Positions 42,866 through 51,338 are shown, counted from the stretch's first letter. The stretch: DNA of 59,209 nucleotides from a bacterium UBA2219 (GCA_002327765.1 DCUH01000073.1:31379-90587), one strand, 5' to 3'. A program made the numbers and translations. The notes: generated from the sequence alone by a model not told the origin.

Positions 42866-43858
42866 ATGCGGATCGCGATCGTCGGGGCGGGAGCCATCGG
42901 GGGATATCTCGCGGCGCGGCTGATCCTCTCAGGGCAGCCGGTGACCGTGATCGCGCGGGGCGCGAACCTGGCGGCCATCCGCTCGTCGGGCGTCACGCTG
43001 CGCCTGCCCGACGGCACGGAGGAGAAGGCCCGCCCGGCGGTCGCGACCGACGACGCCGACGCGGCCGGCCCGCACGACGTCATCGTCGTGGCCGTGAAGG
43101 GGCAGCAGCTCGCGGCGCTTGCGCCGTCCCTGGCCCCGCTGCTGGGGCCGGAGACCGCGGTTGTCCCCGCGCAGAACGGGATCCCCTGGTGGTATTTCCA
43201 GATGCACGAAGGGCCCTTCGCCGGGCGGCGGCTGGAATCGGTCGATCCGGGCGGTGCGATATCGGCCCACATCGCCCCGGGGCGGGTGATCGGCTGCGTC
43301 ACGTACCAGGCGGCCGAGCTCGAGGCGCCGGGCGTGGTCCGCTTTGTCGAGGGGAACCGGTTCACGCTGGGCGAGCCGGACGGATCGAAGAGCGAGCGGG
43401 CGCAGGCGCTGGCCGGCGTCCTCACCCGGGCCGGCCTGAAATGCCGCGTCCGGACCGACATCCGCACCGAAATCTGGGTGAAGATCCTCGGCAACATGAC
43501 GTTCAATCCGATCAGCGCGCTCACGCGGGCCACGCTCGGGGAGCTGATCGGGTTCGCCCCGACCCGCGAGCTGGCGGCCGCGACGATGGGCGAGGCCCTG
43601 GAGGTGGCCTCCCGGCTCGGCGTCTCGCCCGGCATAACGATCGAGCAGCGTATCCAGGGAGCCTCGCAGATGGGGGCCCACAAGACGTCCACGCTCCAGG
43701 ACATCGAGGCAGGCCGCCCGACGGAGGTGGAGTGGCTCCTCGGGGCCGTTTCCGAGATCGCGCGCTGGCTCGAGGTGCCTACTCCGCGGATCGACGCGCT
43801 GTACGCCTGCCTGAAGCTGCTGGAACGCACGACTTCCGCGAAAAGATCTTCAACATAA
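42866..43858 (+). CDS. Ketopantoate reductase-like dehydrogenase (ApbA/PanE family)
   Basis: 330 aa. N-terminal NAD(P) loop IAIVGAGAIGGYLAARL, then DVIVVAVKGQQL and VPAQNGIPWWYF; the C-terminal domain holds the catalytic Lys in EIWVKILGNMTFNPISALTRATLGEL and the late HKTSTLQDIEAGRPTEVEWLLG of the family. In vitamin B5 synthesis such enzymes reduce 2-dehydropantoate; here the operon context suggests a different 2-keto acid or semialdehyde, for example a product of the carboligase next door. GGAAAGGGGGAGGG precedes the ATG. Confidence 0.88.
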   Translation: MRIAIVGAGAIGGYLAARLILSGQPVTVIARGANLAAIRSSGVTLRLPDGTEEKARPAVATDDADAAGPHDVIVVAVKGQQLAALAPSLAPLLGPETAVVPAQNGIPWWYFQMHEGPFAGRRLESVDPGGAISAHIAPGRVIGCVTYQAAELEAPGVVRFVEGNRFTLGEPDGSKSERAQALAGVLTRAGLKCRVRTDIRTEIWVKILGNMTFNPISALTRATLGELIGFAPTRELAAATMGEALEVASRLGVSPGITIEQRIQGASQMGAHKTSTLQDIEAGRPTEVEWLLGAVSEIARWLEVPTPRIDALYACLKLLERTTSAKRSST

Positions 43859-43879
43859 ATAAAGGGGAAGGAGAAAGAC

Positions 43880-45667
43880 ATGCCGAAGATGACCGCGATG
43901 GACGCCGCCGTGAGAATCCTTGAGAGCGAGGGGGTCCGGCACATATTCGGCATCCCCGGGGCGGGGATCCTGCCGTTCTACCGTTCCCTCAAGGACCTGG
44001 GAACCATACAGCACTTCCTTTGCCGGCACGAGGAGGGCGCCATCCACATGGCCGACGGCTACGCCCGCGCCATCGGAACGATCGGGGTCTGCGCCGCCAC
44101 CTCGGGCCCCGGCGCCAGCAATTTCGTGACGGGCCTCTATACCGCCCAGGTGGACTCGATACCTCTCCTGGCCATCACCGGCCAGAACGTGAAGGCGCAG
44201 CTGGGACGGGAAGCGTTCCAGGCGGTCGACATAGCCGCGATCGCGAGGCCGGTCACCAAGAAGTCCTACTGCGTGCAGGAGCCGGCCATGGTCCCGTGGG
44301 TGTTCCGGGAGGCGTTCCGGATCATGAGGGAAGGGCGCCCCGGCCCGGTGCTGATCGACCTGCCCCTCGACGTCCAGAAGGGCGAGATCGAATACGACCC
44401 GGAGACCGATTCCCGGCTTCCGGTCTTCACGACCCCGCCCGACACGAGGCAGGTCTCGAAGGCGCTGGACATGCTGCTTTCGGCGGAGAAGCCCGTCATG
44501 CTGCTGGGGGGGGGCGTGATCCTCGCCGATGCCTGCGCGGAGTTCCTGAAGATCGCCGAGATCCTCCAGATCCCGGTCCTCACAACATACATGGGGAAGA
44601 GCGGCATCCCGTGGAACCACCCCCTCGCGGCCGGCGGCGTGGGGATCCAGTGCAACACCCGGATGGGGAACAAGACGTTCCTCGAATCCACCCTGGTGCT
44701 CGCGGTGGGCGCCCGGTTCAACGACAGGCACACCGGCGCCATCAACGTGTACAAGGGGAACCGGAAGTTCATCCACATCGACGTGGACCCGGGCCAGCTC
44801 GGAAAGAACATCATGCCGGACCTCGGCATCTGCGCGGACGCCAGACTGACGCTGCAGGCCCTCCTGGCCGAGATCAGTCGGAGGGGGATCAAGGCGGCCC
44901 CGGCGAAGACGGAGATCGCCATCGGGCGCGCGCAGATGGAGCGGAAGACCGACTACGAGAACGTTCCCATCAAGCCGCAGAGGGTGTTCAAGGAGATCAA
45001 CGGGTTCTTCGACGAGGAGACGGTGTTCGTGACCTGCATCGGCCTGAACCAGATCTGGTCCGGCCAGCTCCAGCGGATCGCGAAGCCCAGGCACTACCTC
45101 GATTGCGGAGGCGCGGGTCCGCTGGGCTGGGACATGCCCGCATCCATCGGGGCCAAGATCGCCCGGCCGGACAAGACGATCGTCCAGGTCGTGGGGGACT
45201 TCGGGTTCCAGTTCTGCATGGAGGAGCTGCCCGTCGCGGTGATGTACGGCGTCCCGTTCGTTTGCATCGTGCTGAACAACGGGTACCTGGGCCTGATCCG
45301 CCAGGCGGAGAAATACAACTTCGACATGGACTTCGAGGTGCAGCTCTATTACGAGGCCCAGGCGGCCGGCGCGGGGATGGCCGAGGCCCGCATGGCCGCC
45401 GCGGGGGGCGGGGGGACGGTCGCGGTCGCCGCATCGTCGGCGAAGACGCCGGCACCGCTCGGAAAGAAGGGGTCGGGGTTCGATTTCGTGAAATTCGCGG
45501 AGGCGTGCGGCGCGGCGGGGGAGCGCGTCACCGAGCCGGGCGAGATACGGAACGCCTTGAAGAGGGCGGTGGAATCCGGCAGGCCGTACGTCGTCGAGAT
45601 CATCATGGAGCGGGACACGGACTGCCCGATGGGCGCTTCGATCGACGCGGTAAAGGAATTCGAATGA
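43880..45667 (+). CDS. Glyoxylate carboligase-like TPP enzyme with Glu at position 51
   Basis: 595 aa ThDP-dependent enzyme. It aligns without gaps to E. coli glyoxylate carboligase (Gcl) over the first 60 residues and shares Gcl-type ends (VKPQRV-like IKPQRVFKEIN, CGGAGPLGWDMPASIG, NNGYLGLIRQAEKYNFDMDF, MGASIDAVKEFE). TPP motif GDFGFQFCMEELPV to LNN. Gcl is unusual in having Val51 instead of the cofactor-activating Glu; this protein has Glu51 (RHEEGAIHMADG), as in acetolactate synthase. Residues about 495-530 are an Ala/Gly-rich insert (AAAGGGGTVAVAASSAKT) absent from Gcl. Joins two keto or aldehyde acids; whether tartronate semialdehyde, acetolactate or something else is open. Confidence 0.88.
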   Translation: MPKMTAMDAAVRILESEGVRHIFGIPGAGILPFYRSLKDLGTIQHFLCRHEEGAIHMADGYARAIGTIGVCAATSGPGASNFVTGLYTAQVDSIPLLAITGQNVKAQLGREAFQAVDIAAIARPVTKKSYCVQEPAMVPWVFREAFRIMREGRPGPVLIDLPLDVQKGEIEYDPETDSRLPVFTTPPDTRQVSKALDMLLSAEKPVMLLGGGVILADACAEFLKIAEILQIPVLTTYMGKSGIPWNHPLAAGGVGIQCNTRMGNKTFLESTLVLAVGARFNDRHTGAINVYKGNRKFIHIDVDPGQLGKNIMPDLGICADARLTLQALLAEISRRGIKAAPAKTEIAIGRAQMERKTDYENVPIKPQRVFKEINGFFDEETVFVTCIGLNQIWSGQLQRIAKPRHYLDCGGAGPLGWDMPASIGAKIARPDKTIVQVVGDFGFQFCMEELPVAVMYGVPFVCIVLNNGYLGLIRQAEKYNFDMDFEVQLYYEAQAAGAGMAEARMAAAGGGGTVAVAASSAKTPAPLGKKGSGFDFVKFAEACGAAGERVTEPGEIRNALKRAVESGRPYVVEIIMERDTDCPMGASIDAVKEFE

Positions 45668-45692
45668 CGCCGCCGCGCGGAGGGGGGACGCC

Positions 45693-46976
45693 ATGCCGGA
45701 CCTGAAGGAACGCGCCGTCGCCGTGCTGAGGGAGTTCAAGGGGGACGCCTACGCCTTCGGCGGCGGGGTGCTGGACGACGCCCCGGGGAGGTTCGCCGCC
45801 GGATTCGGGAAGAGGGCCCTGCTGATCGGGCCCATGGCTTCCGGGTGGTTCCGGCCGCACAGGGAGAGGATCCTTCGGTCCCTGGAGAAGGCGGGGGTCG
45901 AGGCGGCGGGCGTCGCACAGTCCGCCGCCCCCAACGCCCCGGTCGAGGACGTATATCGCATCCGGGGAAGCATCCTCGACGCGAATCCGGACGTCATCGT
46001 CGCGGCCTCCGCCGGCTCCGGCATCGACGCCGTGAAGGCCGCCGCCGTCCTGGCGGCGCTGGGGGGGGATCCTCCCGACATCGAGCCGTTCTTCGGCGTC
46101 GGCAAGGTCACCGAGGCGTTGAAGGCCCGGGGCCGCTCCCTGACGCCCGTCGTTGCGGTGATGATGGCGGCCAGCTCGGGTTCGCACCTTACCAAGTACG
46201 CCAACGTCACGGACGTGGCCGCGGGGCAGAAGAAGCTCATCGTCGACGACGCGATCATCCCGCCGCGGGCCGTCTTCGACTACGACGTCACCGCCACGCA
46301 GCCGATGGACCTTACGCTGGACGGAGGGCTGGACGGGATCGCGCATTGCCTGGAGGTGTACTACGGCGCCGCTCCGGCCGTCCGGGAGAAGGCGAAGCGG
46401 GCGGCCGAGCTCGGGATCGAACGGATCGTCGCCGGGCTGGTCGAGGCGAAAAAGGACCCCGCGAGCCGGGAGGCGAGGACGCTGCTGGGGCTGGGGACCG
46501 ACCTCGGCGGATACGCGATCATGATCGGCGGGACGTCGGGGGCCCACCTGACCAGCTTCTCCCTGGTCGACGTCCTGAGCCACGGCCGGGCCTGCGCGCT
46601 GATGAACCCGTACTACACCGTGTTCTTCGCGCCGGCCATCCAGGAGCAGCTCCGTACGGTCGGGCGCATCTACGCGAGGCACGGCTTCCTTGACGCGGAC
46701 GCGGACAGGCTCTCCGGCCGGGACCTGGGGAAGGCGGTGGCCGGGGCGATGGTCGCCTTCAGCCGGTTCCTCGGGTTCCCGACGCGCCTGAGCGAAGTGG
46801 AGGGGATCGGGAGGGAGCACATCGAGCGCTGCCTCCGGGCGGCGAAGAACCCGCAGCTGGAAATGAAGCTGAAGAACATGCCGGTGCCGCTCCGCGCGGA
46901 CCAGGTGGACGGGTACATGGGTTCCATCCTGGAAGCGGCCTGGTCGGGGGACTTCGACCTCGTCCGGGAAATGTGA
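45693..46976 (+). CDS. Iron-containing alcohol dehydrogenase
   Basis: 427 aa, group III ADH. Metal ligands seen as Asp and His in DGGLDGIAHCLEVYYG (D-x3-H) and two His in GAHLTSFSLVDVLSHGRAC; the nucleotide-binding part has ASAGSGIDAVKAAAVLAAL, the family's G-G-G-S loop changed to A-S-A-G-S-G. FDYDVTATQPMDLTLDGG follows the usual FDPxLTxxxP pattern. Probably reduces an aldehyde or semialdehyde, or oxidises a hydroxyacid, using NAD(P)H. GGAGGGGGG precedes the ATG. Its last bases overlap the LarA-like gene. Confidence 0.9.
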   Translation: MPDLKERAVAVLREFKGDAYAFGGGVLDDAPGRFAAGFGKRALLIGPMASGWFRPHRERILRSLEKAGVEAAGVAQSAAPNAPVEDVYRIRGSILDANPDVIVAASAGSGIDAVKAAAVLAALGGDPPDIEPFFGVGKVTEALKARGRSLTPVVAVMMAASSGSHLTKYANVTDVAAGQKKLIVDDAIIPPRAVFDYDVTATQPMDLTLDGGLDGIAHCLEVYYGAAPAVREKAKRAAELGIERIVAGLVEAKKDPASREARTLLGLGTDLGGYAIMIGGTSGAHLTSFSLVDVLSHGRACALMNPYYTVFFAPAIQEQLRTVGRIYARHGFLDADADRLSGRDLGKAVAGAMVAFSRFLGFPTRLSEVEGIGREHIERCLRAAKNPQLEMKLKNMPVPLRADQVDGYMGSILEAAWSGDFDLVREM

Positions 46977-48274
46977 CACGGCGGATGGGCGGGGGAGTGA
47001 ACGTCGATCTCCTGTATGGCCGGAAGGGTCTCAGCGTCCGGCTGCCGGGCGGCCTCAGGACCACGGTGGTCTCCAAGCGCCCGATGGAGCCCGTGCCCGA
47101 CCCGGATCGGGCGGTGCGGGAGGCGCTGGAGAGCCCGTCGGGATGTACGCCGCTCCGGGAGATGGCGTGCGGACGGAAATCGGCCTGCATCCTGATCTGC
47201 GACGTCACGCGCCCCGTGCCGAACGGGACGCTGCTTCCCCCGCTCGTCGAGACGATCCGCCGGGCCGGCGTCCCCCGGGAGAATATCCTGATCCTGGTCG
47301 CCACCGGCCTGCACCGCCCCAACGAGGGGGAGGAGCTGCGCGCGGTCGTCGGCTCGGACGAGGTTCTGCGCTCCGTCCGGGTCGAGAACCATTTCGCAAG
47401 GGACGACGGGGCCCACGCGGATCTCGGGAGGACGTCCTCGGGGATCCCGATCCGGATCGACCGGAGGTTCGTCGAGGCGGACCTCAAGATCGTCACCGGC
47501 CTGGTGGAGCCCCATTTCATGGCGGGCTACTCCGGAGGCAGGAAGGTGGTCGCACCCGGGATCGCCCACGTCGACACGATCCTCGCTTTCCACGGCCCGA
47601 AGGTCCTGGAACACCCCGGTTCCGCCAACTGCGTCATCGAAGGGAACCCGCTGCACGAGGCGCAGATCGAGATCGTGCGGGCGATCGGCGGGATCGCGGC
47701 GCTGAACGTGGCCATCGACGAGGATCGGCGGATCGGGTTCGTGAATTTCGGGGGGATCGAGGCCAGCCACCTCGAGGCGGTGGAGTTCATGCGGAAAAGC
47801 GCGGAGGTGCCGCTGCCGCGCCGCTTCCGGACGGTCGTCACGTCCGGAGCCGGGTATCCGCTCGACGCGACGTACTACCAGACCGTGAAAGGGATGGTCG
47901 GGGCGCTGGACATCCTCGAGCCCGGGGGCACCGTCGTCATCGCCAGCGAGTGCTCGGAGGGGATGGGCAGCGGGGAGTTCGTAGCCGCCCAGCGGCTCCT
48001 GCGGGAGTCAGGCCCGGAGCGGTTCCTCGAGATCATCTCGAAGCGGGGCCGGCCGAAGATCGACGAGTGGCAGACCGAGATGCTGGTGAAGGCGCTGCGG
48101 GCCGGGACCGTCAAGCTTTACACCACGGGGCTCTCCGAAGCGGAGCGCCGGGACGCCTGCGTGGAATCCGTCGTCTCCGTGGAGGATGCCGTCGCCGCGA
48201 GCGTCCGGGCCCACGGGGATCCCCGCATCGCCGTGATCCCGGAAGGCCCCTACGTCATTCCGTCCTGCCGCTGA
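46973..48274 (+). CDS. LarA family nickel-dependent racemase/epimerase
   Basis: 433 aa (DUF2088/LarA). Residues that hold the nickel-pincer cofactor in lactate racemase have counterparts: His in ATGLHRPNEGEEL, His and the cofactor-bearing Lys in EPHFMAGYSGGRKVVAPGIA, and His in ILAFHGPKV. LarA enzymes invert the hydroxyl carbon of lactate, malate and other 2-hydroxyacids. The makers of the cofactor (larB, larC, larE) are not in the window. GTG 46973 overlaps the ADH stop (GTGA); ATG 46985 or GTG 46997 are possible starts and would fit the family N-terminus (NVDLLYGRKG) better. Last gene of the operon, overlapping the opposite thioesterase gene by 20 bp. Confidence 0.9.
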   Translation: MTRRMGGGVNVDLLYGRKGLSVRLPGGLRTTVVSKRPMEPVPDPDRAVREALESPSGCTPLREMACGRKSACILICDVTRPVPNGTLLPPLVETIRRAGVPRENILILVATGLHRPNEGEELRAVVGSDEVLRSVRVENHFARDDGAHADLGRTSSGIPIRIDRRFVEADLKIVTGLVEPHFMAGYSGGRKVVAPGIAHVDTILAFHGPKVLEHPGSANCVIEGNPLHEAQIEIVRAIGGIAALNVAIDEDRRIGFVNFGGIEASHLEAVEFMRKSAEVPLPRRFRTVVTSGAGYPLDATYYQTVKGMVGALDILEPGGTVVIASECSEGMGSGEFVAAQRLLRESGPERFLEIISKRGRPKIDEWQTEMLVKALRAGTVKLYTTGLSEAERRDACVESVVSVEDAVAASVRAHGDPRIAVIPEGPYVIPSCR

Positions 48275-49016
48275 TTCCGCCGGCCCAATCGATCCGGATA
48301 TCGCAGATCTCCCTGCCCCCGCTGCGGATCGAGTGATCGGAGGCGAGGGTCCCGCCCCCCTCGGAGATCTCCGAAAACATCACGGCCTCCTCGCCGGCCT
48401 TGAGCTCCTTCTTGTAGTGGACCCGGACCCTCACCGCCTCATGCCCGTGGACGAAGTCGGCCGGGAGCGACCAGAGCGCCCATTCGACGTACCGGACGTT
48501 GTTGACGTGCCCGTTGTTGTCCAGGTCGGCCGTCCCGACCCGGATCGGGAGCGGCTTCCCGGCGATTCCGGGGAGGTCTTCCAGCGGGTCGAAGGACGCC
48601 GCGGATTCCGCGGGCACCCCGAAGCCCGCGCAGATCTCTTCCGGCACCCGGACCGGCCTCTTCAGGTTCATGTCCGTGAAGGCCCAGACGGAGCGGGCCT
48701 CGGCCAGCGGAGTTCCTCCCTCCGAGTAAACGCGGTATTCCCGGTTCGCCAGGAACCGCTTGAAGGTCGTCGGGCGGGTCACGATCCGGACGGTCTCGTT
48801 GAATCCGGGCCGGGCGTGCAGGGAGATGTCCCATTTGAGGAGGAGAAAGAGCTGCCCGGTCCGGAAGTACCGGTCGAGCGTGATCCCCATCGCCTCGCTG
48901 TGGAGGGTCGCGATGTCCTCGAAGTAATGCATCAGCGCCGGCAGCGTCAGCCGCCGCTTCCGATCGATCTCGTAATAGTGCACCAGGTAGTCCCTGGAGA
49001 ATTCCGAAGGGGGCAC
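48255..49016 (-). CDS. Acyl-ACP thioesterase (FatA/FatB-like)
   Basis: 253 aa, two hot-dog folds. First half: YLVHYYEIDRKRRLTLPALMHYFEDIAT; second half with the catalytic pattern ADLDNNGHVNNVRYVEWAL (Asp/Asn/His of plant and bacterial acyl-ACP thioesterases). Releases fatty acids from acyl carrier protein, or an acyl-CoA in some bacterial members. Start GTG 49016 lies 4 bp after the stop of the small membrane protein gene and has no good ribosome site, so coupling is likely. It converges on the LarA-like gene. Confidence 0.9.
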   Translation of the reverse strand: MPPSEFSRDYLVHYYEIDRKRRLTLPALMHYFEDIATLHSEAMGITLDRYFRTGQLFLLLKWDISLHARPGFNETVRIVTRPTTFKRFLANREYRVYSEGGTPLAEARSVWAFTDMNLKRPVRVPEEICAGFGVPAESAASFDPLEDLPGIAGKPLPIRVGTADLDNNGHVNNVRYVEWALWSLPADFVHGHEAVRVRVHYKKELKAGEEAVMFSEISEGGGTLASDHSIRSGGREICDIRIDWAGGISGRTE

Positions 49017-49020
49017 CGGT

Positions 49021-49248
49021 TCAGAACTTTTGCTTGATCAGCCGCAGGATCACCGCGGACAGGACGATGAACGCTGCGCCGATCCACAGGTGGAAGCGGC
49101 CGAAGTCGATGTGGCCGTACAAGGGGTGCTCGAAGGTCCGGAACAGCATCGCGAAGACGCCGAACAGCATGACGCCGAACCCGAGCAGGTACAGATAGAA
49201 CCTCTTGAACTTGTAGTGGGGATCCCTCCTGCGGTACATCCGGTCCAT
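49021..49248 (-). CDS. Small two-helix membrane protein, 75 aa
   Basis: Basic start (MDRMYRRRDPHYKFKRF), hydrophobic segments YLYLLGFGVMLFGVFAMLF and LWIGAAFIVLSAVILRLI, basic end. No family recognised. GGAGGG precedes the ATG and a TATAAT lies about 57 bp upstream, so it looks real. Probably cotranscribed with the thioesterase. Confidence 0.65.
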   Translation of the reverse strand: MDRMYRRRDPHYKFKRFYLYLLGFGVMLFGVFAMLFRTFEHPLYGHIDFGRFHLWIGAAFIVLSAVILRLIKQKF

Positions 49249-49304
49249 CCCTGCAAGCCCTCCCGAACGCTTTTTCGGCGCCGAGGCGTCGCTGTCGAAT
49301 TATC

Positions 49305-49312
49305 ATTATACT
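49305..49312. promoter_or_regulatory. Overlapping divergent -10 elements
   Basis: TATAAT on the minus strand (49310-49305) and TATACT on the plus strand (49307-49312) overlap in an AT-rich island of the 109-bp gap. They would serve the small membrane protein gene and the radical SAM gene. Neither has a convincing -35. Confidence 0.45.
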
Positions 49313-49357
49313 TTACCCGTTCGGTTTGCGGCCGGGAGTTGCCGGGGGGATTGCGGA

Positions 49358-50245
49358 GTGGACGCGAACGTGCTCGAGCGGAAGGCGCGCAGGCTGAAGG
49401 AAAGGCTGCGGGCGTGCGATATCTGCCCCAGGAGGTGCGGCGTCGACCGCTCTTCGGGCGAGCGGGGGACCTGCGGGATCGGGGCGCGCGCCGTCGTCGC
49501 GTCGTGGGGGCCGCATTTCGGCGAGGAAGCCCCCCTGGTGGGACGCAACGGGTCGGGGACCGTCTTCTTCTCCGGCTGCTCCCTGTGCTGCGTCTTCTGC
49601 CAGAACTACGGGATCAGCCGTCTCGCGGAAGGGGAGGAGGTCTCCGCGGAGGAACTGGCGGGCATCTTCCTCGATGTCGAGCGCGCCGGCTGCCACAACC
49701 TGAACCTGGTGACCCCCACCCACGCGACCCCGCAGATCGCGGAGGGGCTCGGGCTGGCCGCCGCGCGGGGCTTCTCCCTCCCGGTCGTCTACAACTGCGG
49801 GGGATACGAGCGCGTCGAGACGCTGCGGGAGCTCGAGGGCGCCGTCGACATCTATATGCCCGACCTCAAATTCCTCGATCCCGCGTTCTCGGCCCGGTAC
49901 TGCGACGCGCCGGACTACCCCGACATCGCCCGGGCGGCGATCCGGGAGATGGCGCGCCAGGTGGGGCCGCTGGCGGTCGACGGGAAGGGGATCGCCGTGC
50001 GCGGCCTTCTCGTCCGGCACCTCGTGATGCCGGGGGGCGCCTCCTCCACGAAGGAGGTGATCGACTTCCTGGCGGACGGGATCGGGCGGGACACGTACCT
50101 GAACCTGATGGACCAGTACCGCCCGTGCGGCGAGGCGGACCGGTTCCCGGAGATCTCCCGCCCCATCTCCCGGAAGGAGTGGGAGGAGGCCAGGGATTAC
50201 GCTCTCGCCCGGGGGATGACCCGCCTCGACCGCCGCGGAGGGTAG
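49358..50245 (+). CDS. Radical SAM protein, PflA-like (COG1313)
   Basis: 295 aa. The cluster motif C-x3-C-x2-C is in FSGCSLCCVFCQNYGIS (around residue 76). An N-terminal extra set CDICPRRCGVDRSSGERGTCG (positions about 49417-49482) has four Cys that may bind another cluster. NLNLVTPTHATPQI and YNCGGYE, DIYMPDLKF follow the pyruvate-formate-lyase-activase-like COG1313 family, whose targets are unknown. Likely makes a 5'-deoxyadenosyl radical to act on a protein or small molecule. Start GTG 49358; GGGGGG lies nine bases up. Confidence 0.9.
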   Translation: MDANVLERKARRLKERLRACDICPRRCGVDRSSGERGTCGIGARAVVASWGPHFGEEAPLVGRNGSGTVFFSGCSLCCVFCQNYGISRLAEGEEVSAEELAGIFLDVERAGCHNLNLVTPTHATPQIAEGLGLAAARGFSLPVVYNCGGYERVETLRELEGAVDIYMPDLKFLDPAFSARYCDAPDYPDIARAAIREMARQVGPLAVDGKGIAVRGLLVRHLVMPGGASSTKEVIDFLADGIGRDTYLNLMDQYRPCGEADRFPEISRPISRKEWEEARDYALARGMTRLDRRGG

Positions 50246-50250
50246 GCCGC

Positions 50251-51213
50251 CTACGGCACCAGGACGATCTTTCCCCCGGCGCCCGGCGCCATAACGGCGG
50301 CGTGGCTTTCCGCGGCGGAAGCAAGCGGCAGCTCCCTGGAGACGACGGGGCGCAGGGAACCGTTCTCGAGCCCCGCCCGAAGGCCGGCGTGGATGGCCGC
50401 CCGGTCGGCTTCCGTCATGTTGCCCTGCAGCATCCCGAGGATAGAGCCGTCCCGGGCCATGGCGTCGCGGGGATCGATCTCCACGCGGCCGCGGCTCCCG
50501 ATCACGACGACCCGCCCGCCCGTCGCGAGGACCTTGAGGTCCCCGGCGAGGTTCACGTTGGCGAGCATCTCCAGGACGACGTCGAAGCCGCGTCCCCCGG
50601 TGACCGCCATGGCCCGCTCGAGGTGCGACGGGTCCCGGTGGTCGAGAGCGTGGTGCGCCCCTTCCCGCAGCGCCAGCGCGATCCCTTCCGGCGTCCCGGC
50701 CGTCCCCGTGACGCGCAGCCCCGCGGCGCGCGCGATCTGCACCGCGGCGACCCCGACTCCCCCGCTGGCCCCGTGGACCAGGACCGTTTCCCCGGGCACC
50801 GCGCGGGCCTTCTGGTGGAGCGCGCGCCAGGCGGTGACGTACGGCACGCCGAGCGCGGCGCCCTGCGCGAACGAGACCGCGCCGGGCAGCGGGTGCACCC
50901 GGGACGGCTCGCACAGGGTGAATTCCGCGTACGATCCCGAAAGCGTCGCGCTGGCGTACACCCGGTCGCCCGGCGAGAAGCCGCCCGCCTCGCCGCCCAC
51001 CGACTCCACGATCCCCGCGGCGTCGCTGCCGGGGGTGTAGGGCAGGGCCGGCTTCCGTGCATAGGTCCCGGAACGGATGTACGTGTCGACGGGGTTCACC
51101 CCCGCCGCCCGGACCCGGACCAGAAGCTGGCCGGGGCCCGGCAGGGGCGTGGGGACCTCCTCGAGCCGCATCACTTCCGGCGGGCCGAACTCTCGCACCC
51201 GGATCGCTCTCAT
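50251..51213 (-). CDS. Zinc-free quinone oxidoreductase (MDR family)
   Basis: 320 aa. Quinone oxidoreductase type: MRAIRVREFGPPEVMRLEEV, AAGVNPVDTYIRSGTY, GSDAAGIVESVG, and the NADPH loop VLVHGASGGVGVAAVQIARAAG. No structural or catalytic zinc Cys clusters, so of the QOR/zeta-crystallin type; reduces quinones or alkenals with NADPH. ATG 51213 chosen; the frame upstream is not conserved. It ends 6 bp after the stop of the radical SAM gene on the other strand. Confidence 0.92.
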   Translation of the reverse strand: MRAIRVREFGPPEVMRLEEVPTPLPGPGQLLVRVRAAGVNPVDTYIRSGTYARKPALPYTPGSDAAGIVESVGGEAGGFSPGDRVYASATLSGSYAEFTLCEPSRVHPLPGAVSFAQGAALGVPYVTAWRALHQKARAVPGETVLVHGASGGVGVAAVQIARAAGLRVTGTAGTPEGIALALREGAHHALDHRDPSHLERAMAVTGGRGFDVVLEMLANVNLAGDLKVLATGGRVVVIGSRGRVEIDPRDAMARDGSILGMLQGNMTEADRAAIHAGLRAGLENGSLRPVVSRELPLASAAESHAAVMAPGAGGKIVLVP

Positions 51214-51277
51214 CGTTGCCACCCTTCCCCCGGCGGTTTTTTTTCGGCGGACGGCCGGATGTCCGGCGGAAGCCCCG

Positions 51278-51307
51278 TTGTTTCCCCCGGCGCCGAAGCG
51301 GTACACT
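51278..51307 (+). promoter_or_regulatory. Sigma70-type promoter for the YtxH gene
   Basis: TTGTTT and TACACT with an 18-base spacer, about 32 bp before the start codon. Fair match; no competing element in the 125-bp divergent gap. Confidence 0.5.
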
Positions 51308-51338
51308 GAGAGCATACGAAATCGGCGGGAGGTGCGCC

